The translations under genes were made by a program, and so were the position numbers. A stretch of 64,000 bases of DNA from NCBI RefSeq assembly GCF_018882325.1, contig NZ_JACVOQ010000001.1, positions 310,001-374,000 on the forward strand, in the 5' to 3' direction. Under the pieces are notes generated by a model. That model ran no database searches and was not told where the DNA came from. It saw nothing but the letters and a program-made list of their open reading frames with translations. Below, piece by piece: positions 34,012 to 44,670 of this stretch (within the stretch, counting starts at the first letter, position 1; each line of letters begins with the position of its first letter). This DNA is from Polynucleobacter sp. 78F-HAINBA. Its GTDB lineage: Bacteria; Pseudomonadota; Gammaproteobacteria; Burkholderiales; Burkholderiaceae.

Positions 34012-35043
34012 TTAAGCTTGATCTAAAAGCTTTAAAGATGCATTAAGAACCTCTTGAACGCTTGGTGGATTTTGAATATCGCCCACGTTACAGATTTGAC
34101 TAGACCAATAACCTTCAGTCTTCCAACGTGGTGAGTCACAATAGATTTCGACAGTCGGTTTATCAAGTACTGCCGATAAATGGGTCAGGCCAGTATCCAC
34201 CCCCAAAGTTAAAGCTGCTCCAGCAATTACCGAAAATGCCTCTTCAATAGAAAAGGCTGGCGGCACTAGGGCCCCAGGAATCTGAGCAGCCAGCAATTGG
34301 CTAACAGATTTTTCTGTGGCATTCCCCCAAGGGAAAACCAGTTGACATCCTCGAGCAGATAAGCCTTTACCCAGCGCAATCCAATTGTCATTAGACCAAC
34401 GCTTAGCTTCTCGAGCCGTAGAGTGGAAACACAATATATAAGGTGTTTTCAAACCTTCAACCATAGCTTTTGGAATGCTTTCTACAAATGCTTTGGGGTA
34501 AAACTGTGGCGCATCACTTCTATGTAGCAACGGCCAATCTAAGGCAGAGCACATTACCCAACGTGAACGATCTACCGCATGGCACTGTGTTGGAACTTGT
34601 ACTGATTGGTTATAGAAAGATCTGGCGAGGGGCTCATAACCTGAAAACTCTGTGGCATTAGCAAGACCAGCAACCACTGCGCTAGAACTTTTTTTAGCTA
34701 GTGAGCATACGATGGCAGATTTAAGAAGCCCTTGGGTTTCAATCAATACGTCATATGTGGTGGCTTGAAGTGCTCTTCGAAACGAAAAAAACTTTTTCCA
34801 TGTTGCCAATCTAAAGAGATTTTTCTTCCAGCGACGTAAGCCAAAAGGAATGATGTGATCAATCCCCCGAAAACCATCACGCGATAATAGGGGCTCAAGT
34901 AAGTGGACATAGCCTTCTTCCACCACCCAATCAATTTGAGCGTCTGGTAAGTGTGCACGCAAATCGCACACAATTGGCAAGTTATGCAATACATCCCCGA
35001 GAGAGGATAGTTTTACCAACAGGATTTTGGGGGAAGCGCTCAT
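34012..35043 (-). CDS. waaC: Lipopolysaccharide heptosyltransferase I
   Basis: GT9-family enzyme that adds the first heptose to Kdo2-lipid A. The 343-residue protein begins ILLVKLSSLGDVLHNLPIVC, the standard acceptor-site start, and has DVLIETQGLLKSAIVCSLAK, HAVDRSRWV and the late donor-site segment LGVDTGLTHLSAVLDKPTVE. WaaC rather than WaaF is favoured by these details. It follows rfbC on the same strand by 41 bp, so core and rhamnose genes may share a message. Confidence 0.93.
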   Translation of the reverse strand: MSASPKILLVKLSSLGDVLHNLPIVCDLRAHLPDAQIDWVVEEGYVHLLEPLLSRDGFRGIDHIIPFGLRRWKKNLFRLATWKKFFSFRRALQATTYDVLIETQGLLKSAIVCSLAKKSSSAVVAGLANATEFSGYEPLARSFYNQSVQVPTQCHAVDRSRWVMCSALDWPLLHRSDAPQFYPKAFVESIPKAMVEGLKTPYILCFHSTAREAKRWSNDNWIALGKGLSARGCQLVFPWGNATEKSVSQLLAAQIPGALVPPAFSIEEAFSVIAGAALTLGVDTGLTHLSAVLDKPTVEIYCDSPRWKTEGYWSSQICNVGDIQNPPSVQEVLNASLKLLDQA

Positions 35044-35084
35044 GCGAGCATTATCTTATCTTTTAAAAGCAGCCCTAAATTTAC

Positions 35085-35651
35085 TTAAAACTTAGGAGCG
35101 TTATCCCACGATAAACCAGCAGAATCTTTGGCATTCATATTCGGGGTGGCACCTTTAGGCAAGGGCCATTCGATGGCTACAGTCGGGTCATTCCAAGCCA
35201 AGCAGGCCTCACTTTGAGGGTGATAGTAATCTGTAGTTTTGTAGAGAAACTCCGCAGTTTCAGATAAGACTAAAAAACCATGAGCGAGACCCGCCGGTAT
35301 CCATAACTGCTTATGGTTCTGAGCGCTTAACTCGACGCCAACCCACTTTCCGTATGTCGGCGAAGATTTACGAATATCGACCGCGACATCAAAAACACTT
35401 CCAGCCACAACTCTCACTAGCTTTTCCTGTGCTTGCTCTAGCTGGTAATGCAAGCCACGTAATGTCCATTGGCGTGAAAAGGAGTGGTTATCTTGCACAA
35501 ACTCCACATTCAAACTAGTAGTAGCAGAAAAATCTTGCGCATTAAAGGACTCGGCAAACCAACCGCGCTCATCCCCAAAGACTTTAGGCTCGACTACCAG
35601 TACATCATGAATAGCAGTCGGCGTTATCTGGAGCTTAGAAGACGCAGTCAT
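35085..35651 (-). CDS. rfbC: dTDP-4-dehydrorhamnose 3,5-epimerase
   Basis: Third enzyme of dTDP-L-rhamnose synthesis. The 188-residue cupin protein has [40 protein letters not shown] (with the catalytic His), and [20 protein letters not shown], all family signatures. It overlaps the rfbA stop by 4 bp and is the last gene of rfbB-rfbD-rfbA-rfbC. Confidence 0.97.
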   Translation of the reverse strand: MTASSKLQITPTAIHDVLVVEPKVFGDERGWFAESFNAQDFSATTSLNVEFVQDNHSFSRQWTLRGLHYQLEQAQEKLVRVVAGSVFDVAVDIRKSSPTYGKWVGVELSAQNHKQLWIPAGLAHGFLVLSETAEFLYKTTDYYHPQSEACLAWNDPTVAIEWPLPKGATPNMNAKDSAGLSWDNAPKF

Positions 35652-36586
35652 CCAACCACTTTCTTATGAGATAAAGAAACCGGTTGCGCAGAAGTGTTGA
35701 GCTCATTCAATATTTTGCTCAAGTATTGGCCATAACTATTCTTACTTAACTGAGCAGCTACTTTTTGTACTGTTTCAGCGCTAATCCAGCCCTGACGGTA
35801 GGCAATCTCTTCAGGGCATGCCACCATAAGGCCTTGGCGTTTCTGCAGTGTGGCAATAAAGCCTGCAGCATCCAATAAAGAATCGTGCGTTCCAGTATCT
35901 AACCAGGCAAAACCACGACCCATAATTTCTACACTGAGCTCATTCTTTTCAAGGTAAACGCGATTGACATCGGTAATCTCGAGCTCACCACGTGCACTTG
36001 GTTTAATCGAAGAGGCAATATCGCACACTTGATTGTCATAGAAATAGAGTCCTGTTACTGCATAACTACTTCGCGACTTAAGGGGCTTCTCTTCAATAGA
36101 CAATGCTTTGTAATCTTTATCAAATTCAACAACGCCATATCGCTCAGGATCATTCACGTGATAAGCAAAGACTGTTGCACCACTAGCGCGCTCATTAGCG
36201 CTGTTGAGCTGATCAACCAATTCATGGCCATAAAAAATATTATCTCCAAGAACTAAGGCGCTTGGATTATTACCTACGAAATTTTTACCCAGATTAAAAG
36301 CTTGAGCCAATCCATCAGGAGAAGGCTGAACACAATACTCAATATTTAGACCCCATTGAGAACCATCCTCGAGCAACTCGGCAAAACGTGGCGTGTCATG
36401 CGGCGTAGAAATCAACAAAATATCCCGAATGCCAGCAAGCATTAGGGTTGTCAAAGGGTAATAAACCATGGGCTTGTCATAGACAGGCATCAGCTGCTTG
36501 GATACAGCTTGAGTCACTGGATATAAGCGAGTGCCAGAGCCTCCCGCCAAAATAATGCCTTTACGATTCATGTGATTTAGTGCCAT
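35648..36586 (-). CDS. rfbA: Glucose-1-phosphate thymidylyltransferase
   Basis: Makes dTDP-glucose from dTTP and glucose-1-phosphate, the entry to the rhamnose pathway. The signature [20 protein letters not shown] is at the start, with [17 protein letters not shown] and [13 protein letters not shown] later. I chose ATG at 36586 ([10 protein letters not shown]), which has AGAAAG upstream and starts 10 bp after the rfbD stop. The ATG at 36571 is the alternative. Longer readings reach into rfbD and are unlikely. Confidence 0.96.
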   Translation of the reverse strand: MALNHMNRKGIILAGGSGTRLYPVTQAVSKQLMPVYDKPMVYYPLTTLMLAGIRDILLISTPHDTPRFAELLEDGSQWGLNIEYCVQPSPDGLAQAFNLGKNFVGNNPSALVLGDNIFYGHELVDQLNSANERASGATVFAYHVNDPERYGVVEFDKDYKALSIEEKPLKSRSSYAVTGLYFYDNQVCDIASSIKPSARGELEITDVNRVYLEKNELSVEIMGRGFAWLDTGTHDSLLDAAGFIATLQKRQGLMVACPEEIAYRQGWISAETVQKVAAQLSKNSYGQYLSKILNELNTSAQPVSLSHKKVVG

Positions 36587-36596
36587 AGCATTCTTT

Positions 36597-37559
36597 CTAG
36601 ATAAGTCCGTCTTTAGCCAAATTAGTGACATAAGAGCGGAGAGCCTCATCCCAAGGCTGTTTTAATTGTTCCAATTTTGACATATCACCCCGACCCTCAA
36701 ACACCTGATGGAGCTTATCAGTGGACATCCTTGAATTCATGGGTCTTGAGGCTGGCAAAGGGTATTCCACAGCAAGAATAGGTTTAATAGCGCTTGGATG
36801 AGTCTTCAGTGTTGCCCCAGCATCCAGGGCTACTTGCACAGCCAAACACGCTAAACCATGCCAAGTAGTCTCACCGGTAGGAACCGCATGATAGATGCCC
36901 GATGACAATTTTCTTAAGCGAGCATGTTCATCCAGGACCAAGTTCAAACTCACCTGCGCTAACCAATTGGCACTCGTGGGAACGCCAAACTGGTCATGAA
37001 TGATTTTCAACTCTTCACGCTCTTTCGCTAATCGCAAAATAGTGCGAATGAAATTACTGCCCTCACCATATACCCAGCTGGTTCTAAAAATAGTGTATTG
37101 CCCAGTACCTTGAGCTTGAGAAAACACCTTTGTAATGGCCTCTTCCCCTGCGGCTTTACTTTTACCGTAAACACCCAAAGGATTGCGTAAATCATCTTCT
37201 AGATAAAAACCATATTTCTCACCATCAAACACATAGTCAGTGGAGTAATGCAAGAAGGTCGCATTGTGATCAGCAGCATATTGAGCCATGATTTCTGGAG
37301 CTTTTGCATTGATAGCAAAAGCTAAATCGAATTCTGTCTCCGCCCTATCGACTGCCGTATATGCTGAAGCATTAATAATCAATTGTGGCTGAAATTGATT
37401 CAGCAGCTGAGTAAGCGCTTCCTCATTAGCAAGATCACATTCGGAGCGTCCAGCATACTGAACAACAGGCTTAGCAAGTAATGTTGAGGTGCGTACGCCC
37501 AACTCTTCTTGGAAGGCTTTTCCAAATTGGCCATCCTTGCCAAATACGAGGATCTTCAT
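36597..37559 (-). CDS. rfbD: dTDP-4-dehydrorhamnose reductase
   Basis: Last step of dTDP-L-rhamnose synthesis. This Rossmann-fold SDR starts [20 protein letters not shown] at 37559, preceded by AAAGAG. It has [13 protein letters not shown], the YSTDYVFDG segment and the catalytic YGKSK ([15 protein letters not shown]). About 320 residues, a little longer than the E. coli enzyme ([13 protein letters not shown] region normal). It lies 7 bp after rfbB. Confidence 0.96.
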   Translation of the reverse strand: MKILVFGKDGQFGKAFQEELGVRTSTLLAKPVVQYAGRSECDLANEEALTQLLNQFQPQLIINASAYTAVDRAETEFDLAFAINAKAPEIMAQYAADHNATFLHYSTDYVFDGEKYGFYLEDDLRNPLGVYGKSKAAGEEAITKVFSQAQGTGQYTIFRTSWVYGEGSNFIRTILRLAKEREELKIIHDQFGVPTSANWLAQVSLNLVLDEHARLRKLSSGIYHAVPTGETTWHGLACLAVQVALDAGATLKTHPSAIKPILAVEYPLPASRPMNSRMSTDKLHQVFEGRGDMSKLEQLKQPWDEALRSYVTNLAKDGLI

Positions 37560-37566
37560 TTGCTCT

Positions 37567-38628
37567 TTAGTTGTACTGCTTAGAAAGCCAGTCACGGTAA
37601 GAGCCACTGACTACACCCTCAATCCAAACGGGGTTATCTAAATACCATTGCACCGTTTTACGAATGCCCGTGTCAAAGGTCTCTGCCGGCCGCCAGCCAA
37701 GCTCACGCTCTATCTTGCCAGCATCAATTGCATAACGACGATCATGCCCAGGACGATCTTTAACGTAAGTAATTTGATCTATGTATGACTTGCCATCGAT
37801 ACGAGGTTTTAGCTCATCCAAAATTATGCAGATAGTTTTAACTACCTCAATATTAGCCTTTTCATTCCAGCCACCAATGTTGTAAGTCTCGCCCAACTTG
37901 CCTTTGGCCAATACTTCACGAATCGCAGAGCAGTGATCGCCAACATAGAGCCAATCACGAATCTGCTGACCATCACCATAAATTGGCAATGGTTTTCCAT
38001 TAAGTGCATTGAGAATCACCAATGGAATTAATTTCTCCGGGAAGTGATATGGGCCGTAGTTATTCGAGCAATTGGTCGTCACTACTGGGAAGCCATAAGT
38101 ATGAAACCACGCACGGACCAAATGGTCAGAAGCAGCCTTAGAGGCGGAGTATGGGCTATTAGGCTCATAGGAATTGGTTTCTGTAAATGCGGGATCAGTA
38201 GCAGATAAGGAGCCATAAACTTCATCAGTGGACACATGATGAAAGCGGAAGGCATTCTTGGAGGATGCAGATAAACCACTCCAATACTCACGAGCACATT
38301 CAAGGAGATTGAAAGTGCCAACAATATTGGTTGTCACAAATTCAGCAGGCCCGTGAATTGAGCGATCAACATGGCTCTCGGCAGCAAAATTAATGATAGC
38401 GCGGGGTTGGTACTCTTTTAATAACCTAGTAACCAACACTTGATCGCCAATATCACCATGGACAAAGATATGACGCAAATCATCTTTCAAAGATGCAAGG
38501 GTAGCTAAATTACCCGCATAGGTCAGCTTATCTAGATTAATAATACCCTCATTGCCTGGCACTTTTAGCCAATCTAAGACGAAATTGCCCCCAATAAAGC
38601 CAGCGCCACCGGTTACTAAAATCATCAT
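37567..38628 (-). CDS. rfbB: dTDP-glucose 4,6-dehydratase
   Basis: Second enzyme of the rhamnose pathway. The 353-residue SDR protein has [19 protein letters not shown] at the N-terminus, [29 protein letters not shown] and the catalytic pair in [15 protein letters not shown]. The C-terminal substrate region has [13 protein letters not shown] and [17 protein letters not shown]. First gene of the rhamnose operon; two adjacent ATG codons (38628, 38625) could start it. Confidence 0.97.
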   Translation of the reverse strand: MMILVTGGAGFIGGNFVLDWLKVPGNEGIINLDKLTYAGNLATLASLKDDLRHIFVHGDIGDQVLVTRLLKEYQPRAIINFAAESHVDRSIHGPAEFVTTNIVGTFNLLECAREYWSGLSASSKNAFRFHHVSTDEVYGSLSATDPAFTETNSYEPNSPYSASKAASDHLVRAWFHTYGFPVVTTNCSNNYGPYHFPEKLIPLVILNALNGKPLPIYGDGQQIRDWLYVGDHCSAIREVLAKGKLGETYNIGGWNEKANIEVVKTICIILDELKPRIDGKSYIDQITYVKDRPGHDRRYAIDAGKIERELGWRPAETFDTGIRKTVQWYLDNPVWIEGVVSGSYRDWLSKQYN

Positions 38629-38748
38629 AATTTTCTCTAAGGATGAGATTTTATATATTAATAGATTTTACCCTCGACATCTTCACAATAAGGGTCTAAG
38701 TCAAATTCTGAGCAATAATCATGGGCATATTGTGTGGATAAGCAGAAA

Positions 38749-40140
38749 ATGAACTTAAATTTACAACGATTTCAAAAAATTACAGCGCTTCTTCTGCTTC
38801 TTATCCTTATTCCACTTTGGAATACCCCACACACGATTGCCGGAAGATATTTCTGCGAAGGATTTCTATTAATTCTAGTTTTTACATATAAATCTGATTG
38901 GAAGACTTTTTTCCTAGCAAACAAAGCTCTAGCCTTTTTCTTCGTTTATTTATTTATACAGCTCATATTTTTTTCTAAGAATTATGAGATCGCTTTCAAT
39001 AACTTTCGCGCTGAGTGGATGCACTTTATTCTGTTTTCAATCATTGGCGCAGGCGTAGGGCAACTTCTAGAGAAATGGGGCTCCACCAAGATCCTTCTCT
39101 TTCTTGGCATTGCGTTTTCTATACCCCTTTACACTCATCTGATACTGTCATCTATTAAAGGCGTCCAGATTAACTCAATACCTTGGGGTTATTGGGGGAT
39201 AAATGAGATACATGGGGACTTAGGATACACAGCTCTGCAAGCCTCGATATTTTTATTTACCTATTTGCTATATCAAACGAAATCTAGATTTTTGAAGTTG
39301 GTAACAATCATTCTTCTTGCCGCATGTATATTTTCACCCCTGTTGGCATCTAGCCGAGGGGGAACAGGATTCGTCCTCATTGGAATTCTCTTTATATCCC
39401 TCGCCTACTTCTTTATAGGAGAGGGATATAAAGTCAGCCTGAGAAATAAGCTTATAGGGGCTATATCAGTTTTTATTCTGATTGCAGCCACCTACCAAAT
39501 TGGACTAATAAATGATCCAAATAGATGGGGCGGGATTATCTCCAGAGTTTCCCTTGGATTTGAGGGTGATCCAAACAAACTCTATTGCGAAGGTATAGGC
39601 ACCCTAGAATCAACCCTCAAATCCAAAGGAGTGGCAATTACTCCCGAAATTCAAAAAGGCTTAAGTAGCATTGTGGATGGAGATGGTGCTCGGATAATGG
39701 CTGCGCGATCTGGCGCTTCTCTAACAATTCAAAACCCAATGGGTATAGACCAATCAAGACAGTCTTATCAACAGGCTATTACAAAATCATGTAATATTGC
39801 CCCCGCTATATACATTTCACATACACATAATGCCTGGATAGATACCGCGCTCGCAATTGGAATCCCAGGTTCTGCATTACTTTTATTGGTACTCTTAACT
39901 TATCTGAGTAAAGGATGGGGCGCACTCATATCGAACATGCCATCCGTCACTCCATTCGGCATGGCGCTCTTCGCCAGCTCCTTTTTATGGATCTTAAGGG
40001 GCCTTCTTGATTCGACACAGAGAGATCAGATGTTAGAAATGCAGGCTTTTGTGTTGGCTCTTTTACTGGGAATAATTATTGCCAAAGGTCTCAAATACAA
40101 GGAGAATAAAAGAACTAATGTTTATAAAACAATAGCTTAA
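38749..40140 (+). CDS. O-antigen ligase family membrane protein
   Basis: About 463 residues with ten or more membrane helices and a large periplasmic loop (residues about 260-370), the plan of WaaL and Wzy-like proteins. The Wzy_C/WaaL hallmark region is LLASSRGGTGFVLIGILF before the loop, and the loop ends in SHTHNAWIDTALAIG with the conserved His. WaaL joins O-antigen to lipid A-core, while Wzy polymerises it; position among core and rhamnose genes favours WaaL. I chose ATG at 38749; GTG at 38734 is possible. Its 3' end overlaps the convergent gene by 26 bp. The coding region is AT-rich. Confidence 0.85.
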   Translation: MNLNLQRFQKITALLLLLILIPLWNTPHTIAGRYFCEGFLLILVFTYKSDWKTFFLANKALAFFFVYLFIQLIFFSKNYEIAFNNFRAEWMHFILFSIIGAGVGQLLEKWGSTKILLFLGIAFSIPLYTHLILSSIKGVQINSIPWGYWGINEIHGDLGYTALQASIFLFTYLLYQTKSRFLKLVTIILLAACIFSPLLASSRGGTGFVLIGILFISLAYFFIGEGYKVSLRNKLIGAISVFILIAATYQIGLINDPNRWGGIISRVSLGFEGDPNKLYCEGIGTLESTLKSKGVAITPEIQKGLSSIVDGDGARIMAARSGASLTIQNPMGIDQSRQSYQQAITKSCNIAPAIYISHTHNAWIDTALAIGIPGSALLLLVLLTYLSKGWGALISNMPSVTPFGMALFASSFLWILRGLLDSTQRDQMLEMQAFVLALLLGIIIAKGLKYKENKRTNVYKTIA

Positions 40141-40870
40141 ATTCTGAATTTTGAGAAACAAGCCAAGCCCGAAATCTCTCTTTCAGACGCCTAACCCTAG
40201 AGTCTTTGTAATACTTTCCAGACCCGCCTCCCATCCCACAAACGACTGGAGGAATTTCAAAGAGAAAACGGCTCAACTTTTCTCGTGTCACCATCTCAAG
40301 AAACCTTTCCTCTATACCAATGCCTGATGGCCCTCCAATACCAATGTGGGCTTTTGATAAATGATTGACATAGAAGTCTTTATCAATCATATAAAACCTT
40401 GTATCGACATACTCCAGTTGACTTTTTTTAAAAGAAAAAACATTTGAAAAAAAAGCTTGGCATACGAAATGTCCATTCCAAGATTGAATACATTCTAAAA
40501 AATTATCAACCCAAAGTTTAGCCGTGCATTTTACAAACCACTGCGATTGTAGCAGAGTTTTTGAATGCTCTAAGGCGTAACGGATAATTTCCCCCTCTCC
40601 ATACCCCTTTCCATGCAAACGAATCAGATCTGGGTCATTACTAAAAGAGATGCATTCAATGTTCGCGCCTGGAAAACGCTCCAACACCAAGAGAGAAAAA
40701 TCAAAGCCAGACCCGTCACACAACACATATTTATTTTGTGGAGAGATATCCAACCACTTTTGAATTGACTCTAAAGTGTGGAATACCCTTAATTTCTCAT
40801 CCTTCAGCTGAACGGATTGATCCATTGCAGTAACACTTGAAGTTAGAAGGATTGGTGGCAATTTATCCAT
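40115..40870 (-). CDS. Unrecognised protein in the LPS cluster, possible glycosyltransferase
   Basis: I do not recognise a family for these about 251 residues. A readable start is ATG at 40870 (MDKLPPILLTSSV), five bases after the stop of the upstream gene. The frame is open further upstream but then overlaps it. The protein has FHTLESIQKWLDIS and YVLCDGSGFDFSLLVLERFP, whose CDGSGFDF resembles the start of a sugar-phosphate or glycan-modifying enzyme. There are later segments IGIGGPSGIGIEERFLEMV and VVCGMGGGSGKYY. The YVLCDGS...IECISF layout recalls sugar transferases of capsule loci. The role in O-antigen synthesis is inferred from neighbours only. Confidence 0.7.
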   Translation of the reverse strand: MDKLPPILLTSSVTAMDQSVQLKDEKLRVFHTLESIQKWLDISPQNKYVLCDGSGFDFSLLVLERFPGANIECISFSNDPDLIRLHGKGYGEGEIIRYALEHSKTLLQSQWFVKCTAKLWVDNFLECIQSWNGHFVCQAFFSNVFSFKKSQLEYVDTRFYMIDKDFYVNHLSKAHIGIGGPSGIGIEERFLEMVTREKLSRFLFEIPPVVCGMGGGSGKYYKDSRVRRLKERFRAWLVSQNSEFKLLFYKH

Positions 40871-40874
40871 AAAT

Positions 40875-41774
40875 CTATAGGTAACTCTGTAGAAATCTAC
40901 CAAAACGCTTGATTCTTCGCAATAGGCGAGAAGGAAGTGATTTGTTTGGGGCGCCAAGATGCCCATCCATATCCCACGCAGACTGATATATCACTCCGAA
41001 ATAGTGCTTCGCCAATTTAGCTTCGGTTTCACCTAAACGCTTCATCAAGAAATACTGCCAGTCATAGTGATATGTTCTAAATAGGGGTTCAATTGCAATC
41101 AGGGGAATGGCGCAATATTTCATGAGCGCCTCACCATAGATTAATGACTCTGGATGCTCTGGTGTAATGAGATCCCAAATACTAATACTTTTGGGCTGTA
41201 AGTATTCTTGATCTAAAGATTGCCAAACTTTTGCCGACCAGTTAAATGGAGCTGGTGCGCAATAAAAATGAGGGCCAACTCGATTAAACAATTTCTGAAC
41301 ACGCTCAGCCTCTACTCTGAGGTCATGCTCCACTTTGTGGTGACCACGATTAGTGGCAAGCTGAAATAGCTCTTTATTCTGATGCAAAACTGTATAAGGT
41401 ACATTAGCATCTGTCACAAAATCAGATTGCTTGAAGTCGCGAACAAATTTGCTATCTGAATCCAAGCAAAGGTAGTTTTCAGCTAAACCCAAACGCCAAA
41501 ATTCTGCTTTGACAATTTGCTGAGAAAGCCCTCCAGGCATTTCACGATATTTAACTAAATCAGCACGGGGATTAGTGGCAACGATTTCTTCATCTGCCAC
41601 CCAATCGTAATCAACTTTACCGATTACTTCTTCCAATAATGCCTTCTCGGAAGCTGGTGTAGAGATATAAAAAGGAATGTGATCAACGTTGTGTCGCTTG
41701 ACCGACTCTAAGAGCCTCTTCAGGCGCAAGAAATCCCGTGAGTAGGATTTGCAATAAAGAACAAAGTTGTTCAA
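40875..41774 (-). CDS. DUF6492 family protein, likely glycosyltransferase
   Basis: A 299-residue protein that I place in DUF6492, a glycosyltransferase-like group. FVLYCKSYSRDFLRLKRLLE begins it, and YLCLDSDSKFVRDF carries an Asp-x-Asp-like metal motif after PGGLSQQIVKAEFWRL. HFYCAPAPFNWSAKVW and IEPLFRTYHYDWQYFLMKR follow. The start is TTG at 41774, supported by AGGA seven bases upstream; no ATG fits. It lies between a GT4-like gene and an unrecognised gene, all on the minus strand, and presumably acts in surface polysaccharide synthesis. Confidence 0.75.
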   Translation of the reverse strand: MNNFVLYCKSYSRDFLRLKRLLESVKRHNVDHIPFYISTPASEKALLEEVIGKVDYDWVADEEIVATNPRADLVKYREMPGGLSQQIVKAEFWRLGLAENYLCLDSDSKFVRDFKQSDFVTDANVPYTVLHQNKELFQLATNRGHHKVEHDLRVEAERVQKLFNRVGPHFYCAPAPFNWSAKVWQSLDQEYLQPKSISIWDLITPEHPESLIYGEALMKYCAIPLIAIEPLFRTYHYDWQYFLMKRLGETEAKLAKHYFGVIYQSAWDMDGHLGAPNKSLPSRLLRRIKRFGRFLQSYL

Positions 41775-41799
41775 ATGGATTCCTGTTCTTTATTTTTGT

Positions 41800-43167
41800 T
41801 TATTTAGATCTGTTTTGCACTTGAGTCAAAATCGTAGAAACTGCCTGGTCTACCCCAATGGGCTTCCAAACCGGTTGAATCAACTGCCGATTACTCCAAT
41901 CTATCCAGATTTTTTCCAAAGCCATCTCGATCTCGGTGGCCTCGCTCTGCGGACTAAGATAGGCCCCTCTATATAGCAACATTTGATCTAACTGTGGGTT
42001 GCGATGGGTAATTCCCCAGATTGGTCGAGCCGTCCACAGGTAATCGTAGAACTTAGATGGGATATATTCAGCACACCACTCATCGTTACCATGCAGCAAG
42101 ATTAAAACATCAGCAGCTTGCATTTTTTCAGCCACCTGCTCACGACCAGATTTGCCAGTCACAGGATCTTTTTCCAAACGACCATGTGCCAGTAAAACAT
42201 CTTCAAAACCCAATTGCTTTATTGCATCGATCGATAATGAATCCAATGGCGCGCCATAAGCATGCACTCGAATCTGATCTCGGGCTTCTGGATATTTTTT
42301 TAACAAAGGCACCAAGGCCTTAAGAATGGTAGAAAGTGAGCGGTCATTTGCCAAGGAGCCAAAATGACATAAGTTAAGTTGTTCTGTGTAACGGTGTGAT
42401 TGATTAGCATCTAGACTTCCAGGGGGCTCAGCACCTGGGGTCACTACAAAACCATGCGCATTATTAAGGGTGTTCAGATTTGGGTTACGCACCTTGGCGT
42501 AATGCAAAGCCCCATCGGTAAACCACCAGACTTTGTCAGAAAACCGAGTGAGTTGACTTTCTAAATAGTGACGAAAGCGGGCATCCCGGTTTTTAGGCTT
42601 TTCAAAACCCTGATCCTCTGGATTCTTACGGATTACCAAAGGATCATGAACCTCAGAAATCAACTCAATGCCCGTCACCTTCTTTAACCAAACTCCAGTG
42701 AGGTGGGCGGACCATGCGCTGCCTACTGAAAAAACAACATCTACTTTACCAGCACGTATTAAGCGCCATCCATGAAAGAAGGCGGGCAGCGCCCAAGACC
42801 ACTGACTTGAGTAACCAAGCAATAACTTCTCAACTGCAATTAAGGGTGAAAGTAATAACGACACTGTTCTAGTCATTAATTTATAAATCAAGCCGCGACC
42901 ATACTTATTGGCAACCCAGTGACGAAAGTCAAAACGAAATCCTGATGGACCCCAAGCAATGAATTGGTAATGTGGGAAACGCCGGTCTTTTATTCCGGTA
43001 ATTGCACTAAATACAATGGGCTCGACACCAGCCTCCAAAAGATATGGAATTTTGTCGGTAATAGTCAAACTTGCAGCACGCCCATCCATATTAAATGCAT
43101 GGGTCAAGATCAGCCAACGCTTCTTGTCGATCACTGCTGGCAACTGTATGGCGCTTTGAGTGCTCAA
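41800..43167 (-). CDS. GT4-like glycosyltransferase
   Basis: A protein of up to 455 residues with a two-domain GT-B layout. The N-terminal part has WLILTHAFNMDGRAASLTIT and a hydrophobic patch near residue 100-118 (LMTRTVSLLLSPLIAVEKLL) that could bind the membrane. VDVVFSVGSAWSAHLTGVWL and ELISEVHDPLVIRK follow. The C-terminal part has LCHFGSLANDRSLSTILKAL and ADVLILLHGNDEWCAEYIPS, where the Glu in the late motif fits GT4 donor binding. The start is uncertain (TTG at 43167, or GTG at 43134). It follows pyrB by 18 bp, a position often held by pyrC. Confidence 0.85.
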   Translation of the reverse strand: MSTQSAIQLPAVIDKKRWLILTHAFNMDGRAASLTITDKIPYLLEAGVEPIVFSAITGIKDRRFPHYQFIAWGPSGFRFDFRHWVANKYGRGLIYKLMTRTVSLLLSPLIAVEKLLLGYSSQWSWALPAFFHGWRLIRAGKVDVVFSVGSAWSAHLTGVWLKKVTGIELISEVHDPLVIRKNPEDQGFEKPKNRDARFRHYLESQLTRFSDKVWWFTDGALHYAKVRNPNLNTLNNAHGFVVTPGAEPPGSLDANQSHRYTEQLNLCHFGSLANDRSLSTILKALVPLLKKYPEARDQIRVHAYGAPLDSLSIDAIKQLGFEDVLLAHGRLEKDPVTGKSGREQVAEKMQAADVLILLHGNDEWCAEYIPSKFYDYLWTARPIWGITHRNPQLDQMLLYRGAYLSPQSEATEIEMALEKIWIDWSNRQLIQPVWKPIGVDQAVSTILTQVQNRSK

Positions 43168-43185
43168 GTGCTATGTCCGATCTGA

Positions 43186-44166
43186 CTAGTTACCAGCAAC
43201 GATAGACATCACTGCCATACGCACTGCAATACCAAAGGTGACTTGATTGAGGATGACTGACTGCGGACCATCTGCTACAGCGGAATCAATCTCCACACCA
43301 CGATTCATAGGGCCTGGGTGCATCACAATGGCATCGGGCTTAGCCAGAGCTAAACGTGCTGAAGTTAAGCCATATTGCTTGAAGAACGCATCACCCTCTG
43401 GGACCTGACCAGCTTCCATACGCTCTTTCTGGATACGCAAGGTCATGACTACATCAACACCCTTAAGGCCTTCTTCCATGCTGTGAAAGACTTTCACTCC
43501 CAGCATATCTAAATCACTTGGCAAAAGACTCTCAGGACCAATCGCACGAATATCTGTACAACCCAAGGTTCTCAAAGCACAGATATTGGATTTGGCAACT
43601 CGGCTATGCACAATATCGCCCACGATAGCGACCTTTAAGCCACTAAAGTCCCTCTTGAAATGGCGCATCGTATACATATCCAATAAACCTTGAGTTGGAT
43701 GCTGATGGCTACCATCACCTGCGTTCACAACGTGCACATGAGATGGCACATGCTGCGCAATTTCAATCGGAGCCCTGGAGGTGCTATGGCGCACTACAAA
43801 AATATCTGCTTGCATTGCCACTAAGTTATCAATCGTATCCAACAAGCTTTCGCCTTTAGCAGTTGAGGATGTGGAGATATCTAAATTAATGACATCTGCT
43901 GATAAGCGTTTAGCGGCGATTTCAAAAGTAGTGCGAGTACGAGTGGAATTTTCGAAGAACAGATTAAAGACGCTCTTGCCCCGCAATAGTGGCACTTTTT
44001 TTACTTCTCTAGCAAGATCAGTAACGCTCACAAACTGCTGGGCGGTATCAAGGATATGGAGGATTTGCTCCTTTGGTAAACCTTCTAAAGTCAACAAATG
44101 AGTTAACTCACCAGCGGCATTGAATTGATTTACTGAAGTAATCACTGAATTATTAATGCCGCTCAT
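43186..44166 (-). CDS. pyrB: Aspartate carbamoyltransferase catalytic chain
   Basis: Joins carbamoyl phosphate and aspartate, the first committed step of pyrimidine synthesis. The 326-residue enzyme has [18 protein letters not shown] (the Ser-Thr-Arg-Thr-Arg carbamoyl-phosphate motif), [12 protein letters not shown], and [14 protein letters not shown]. No regulatory chain pyrI or pyrC-like dihydroorotase is adjacent. It overlaps the pyrR stop by 4 bp, last of yqgE-ruvX-pyrR-pyrB. Confidence 0.97.
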   Translation of the reverse strand: MSGINNSVITSVNQFNAAGELTHLLTLEGLPKEQILHILDTAQQFVSVTDLAREVKKVPLLRGKSVFNLFFENSTRTRTTFEIAAKRLSADVINLDISTSSTAKGESLLDTIDNLVAMQADIFVVRHSTSRAPIEIAQHVPSHVHVVNAGDGSHQHPTQGLLDMYTMRHFKRDFSGLKVAIVGDIVHSRVAKSNICALRTLGCTDIRAIGPESLLPSDLDMLGVKVFHSMEEGLKGVDVVMTLRIQKERMEAGQVPEGDAFFKQYGLTSARLALAKPDAIVMHPGPMNRGVEIDSAVADGPQSVILNQVTFGIAVRMAVMSIVAGN

Positions 44167-44669
44167 TCTGCACGCTCCTCTAATTGGAAGCTGAACTTAC
44201 CAGCATCATTTTTTTCTAGAACTAAAATTTGATTTTCAGGAACGCTCACTTGCTCTCCCACAAAGTCAGCTGAAATTGGTAATTCACGATTCTCACGATC
44301 CGCCAAAACCATCAACTCCACTTGCGCAGGTCTACCAAAATCAAACAACTCATTGAGTGCTGCTCGAACCGTGCGGCCAGTGAGCAAAACATCATCAATC
44401 AAAATCACATTTGCGCCATTGACCTCAAAAGGAAGATGGGTGGACATTGTGCTGGCAGTACGGAGCGCTGTCATGCCCTTCTCGGCATAGTCATCTCGAT
44501 GAAACGCTACATTGATTACGCCAAAGTGAGGCAAATTGAGGTCAGCGGCTAAACGTTCTGCAATCCAAGCTCCGCCCATTGCAAGACCAGCCAACTCAAA
44601 TAAATCACCAGCCTTTATGCGCTGACTCAAGGTCTCTAATAATTTCAGATAGGACTGCTCTGCATTCAT
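44163..44669 (-). CDS. pyrR: PyrR: uracil phosphoribosyltransferase / pyrimidine regulator
   Basis: A protein of about 168 residues of the PyrR family, with the PRPP motif [20 protein letters not shown] and [16 protein letters not shown]. In Bacillus PyrR is an RNA-binding attenuator protein; in Gram-negatives it mainly has uracil phosphoribosyltransferase activity, and control of pyrB through it is uncertain. ATG at 44669 lies one base after the ruvX stop (TGAGATG); a longer start at 44693 would overlap ruvX. Confidence 0.93.
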   Translation of the reverse strand: MNAEQSYLKLLETLSQRIKAGDLFELAGLAMGGAWIAERLAADLNLPHFGVINVAFHRDDYAEKGMTALRTASTMSTHLPFEVNGANVILIDDVLLTGRTVRAALNELFDFGRPAQVELMVLADRENRELPISADFVGEQVSVPENQILVLEKNDAGKFSFQLEERAE

Positions 44670-44670
44670 C

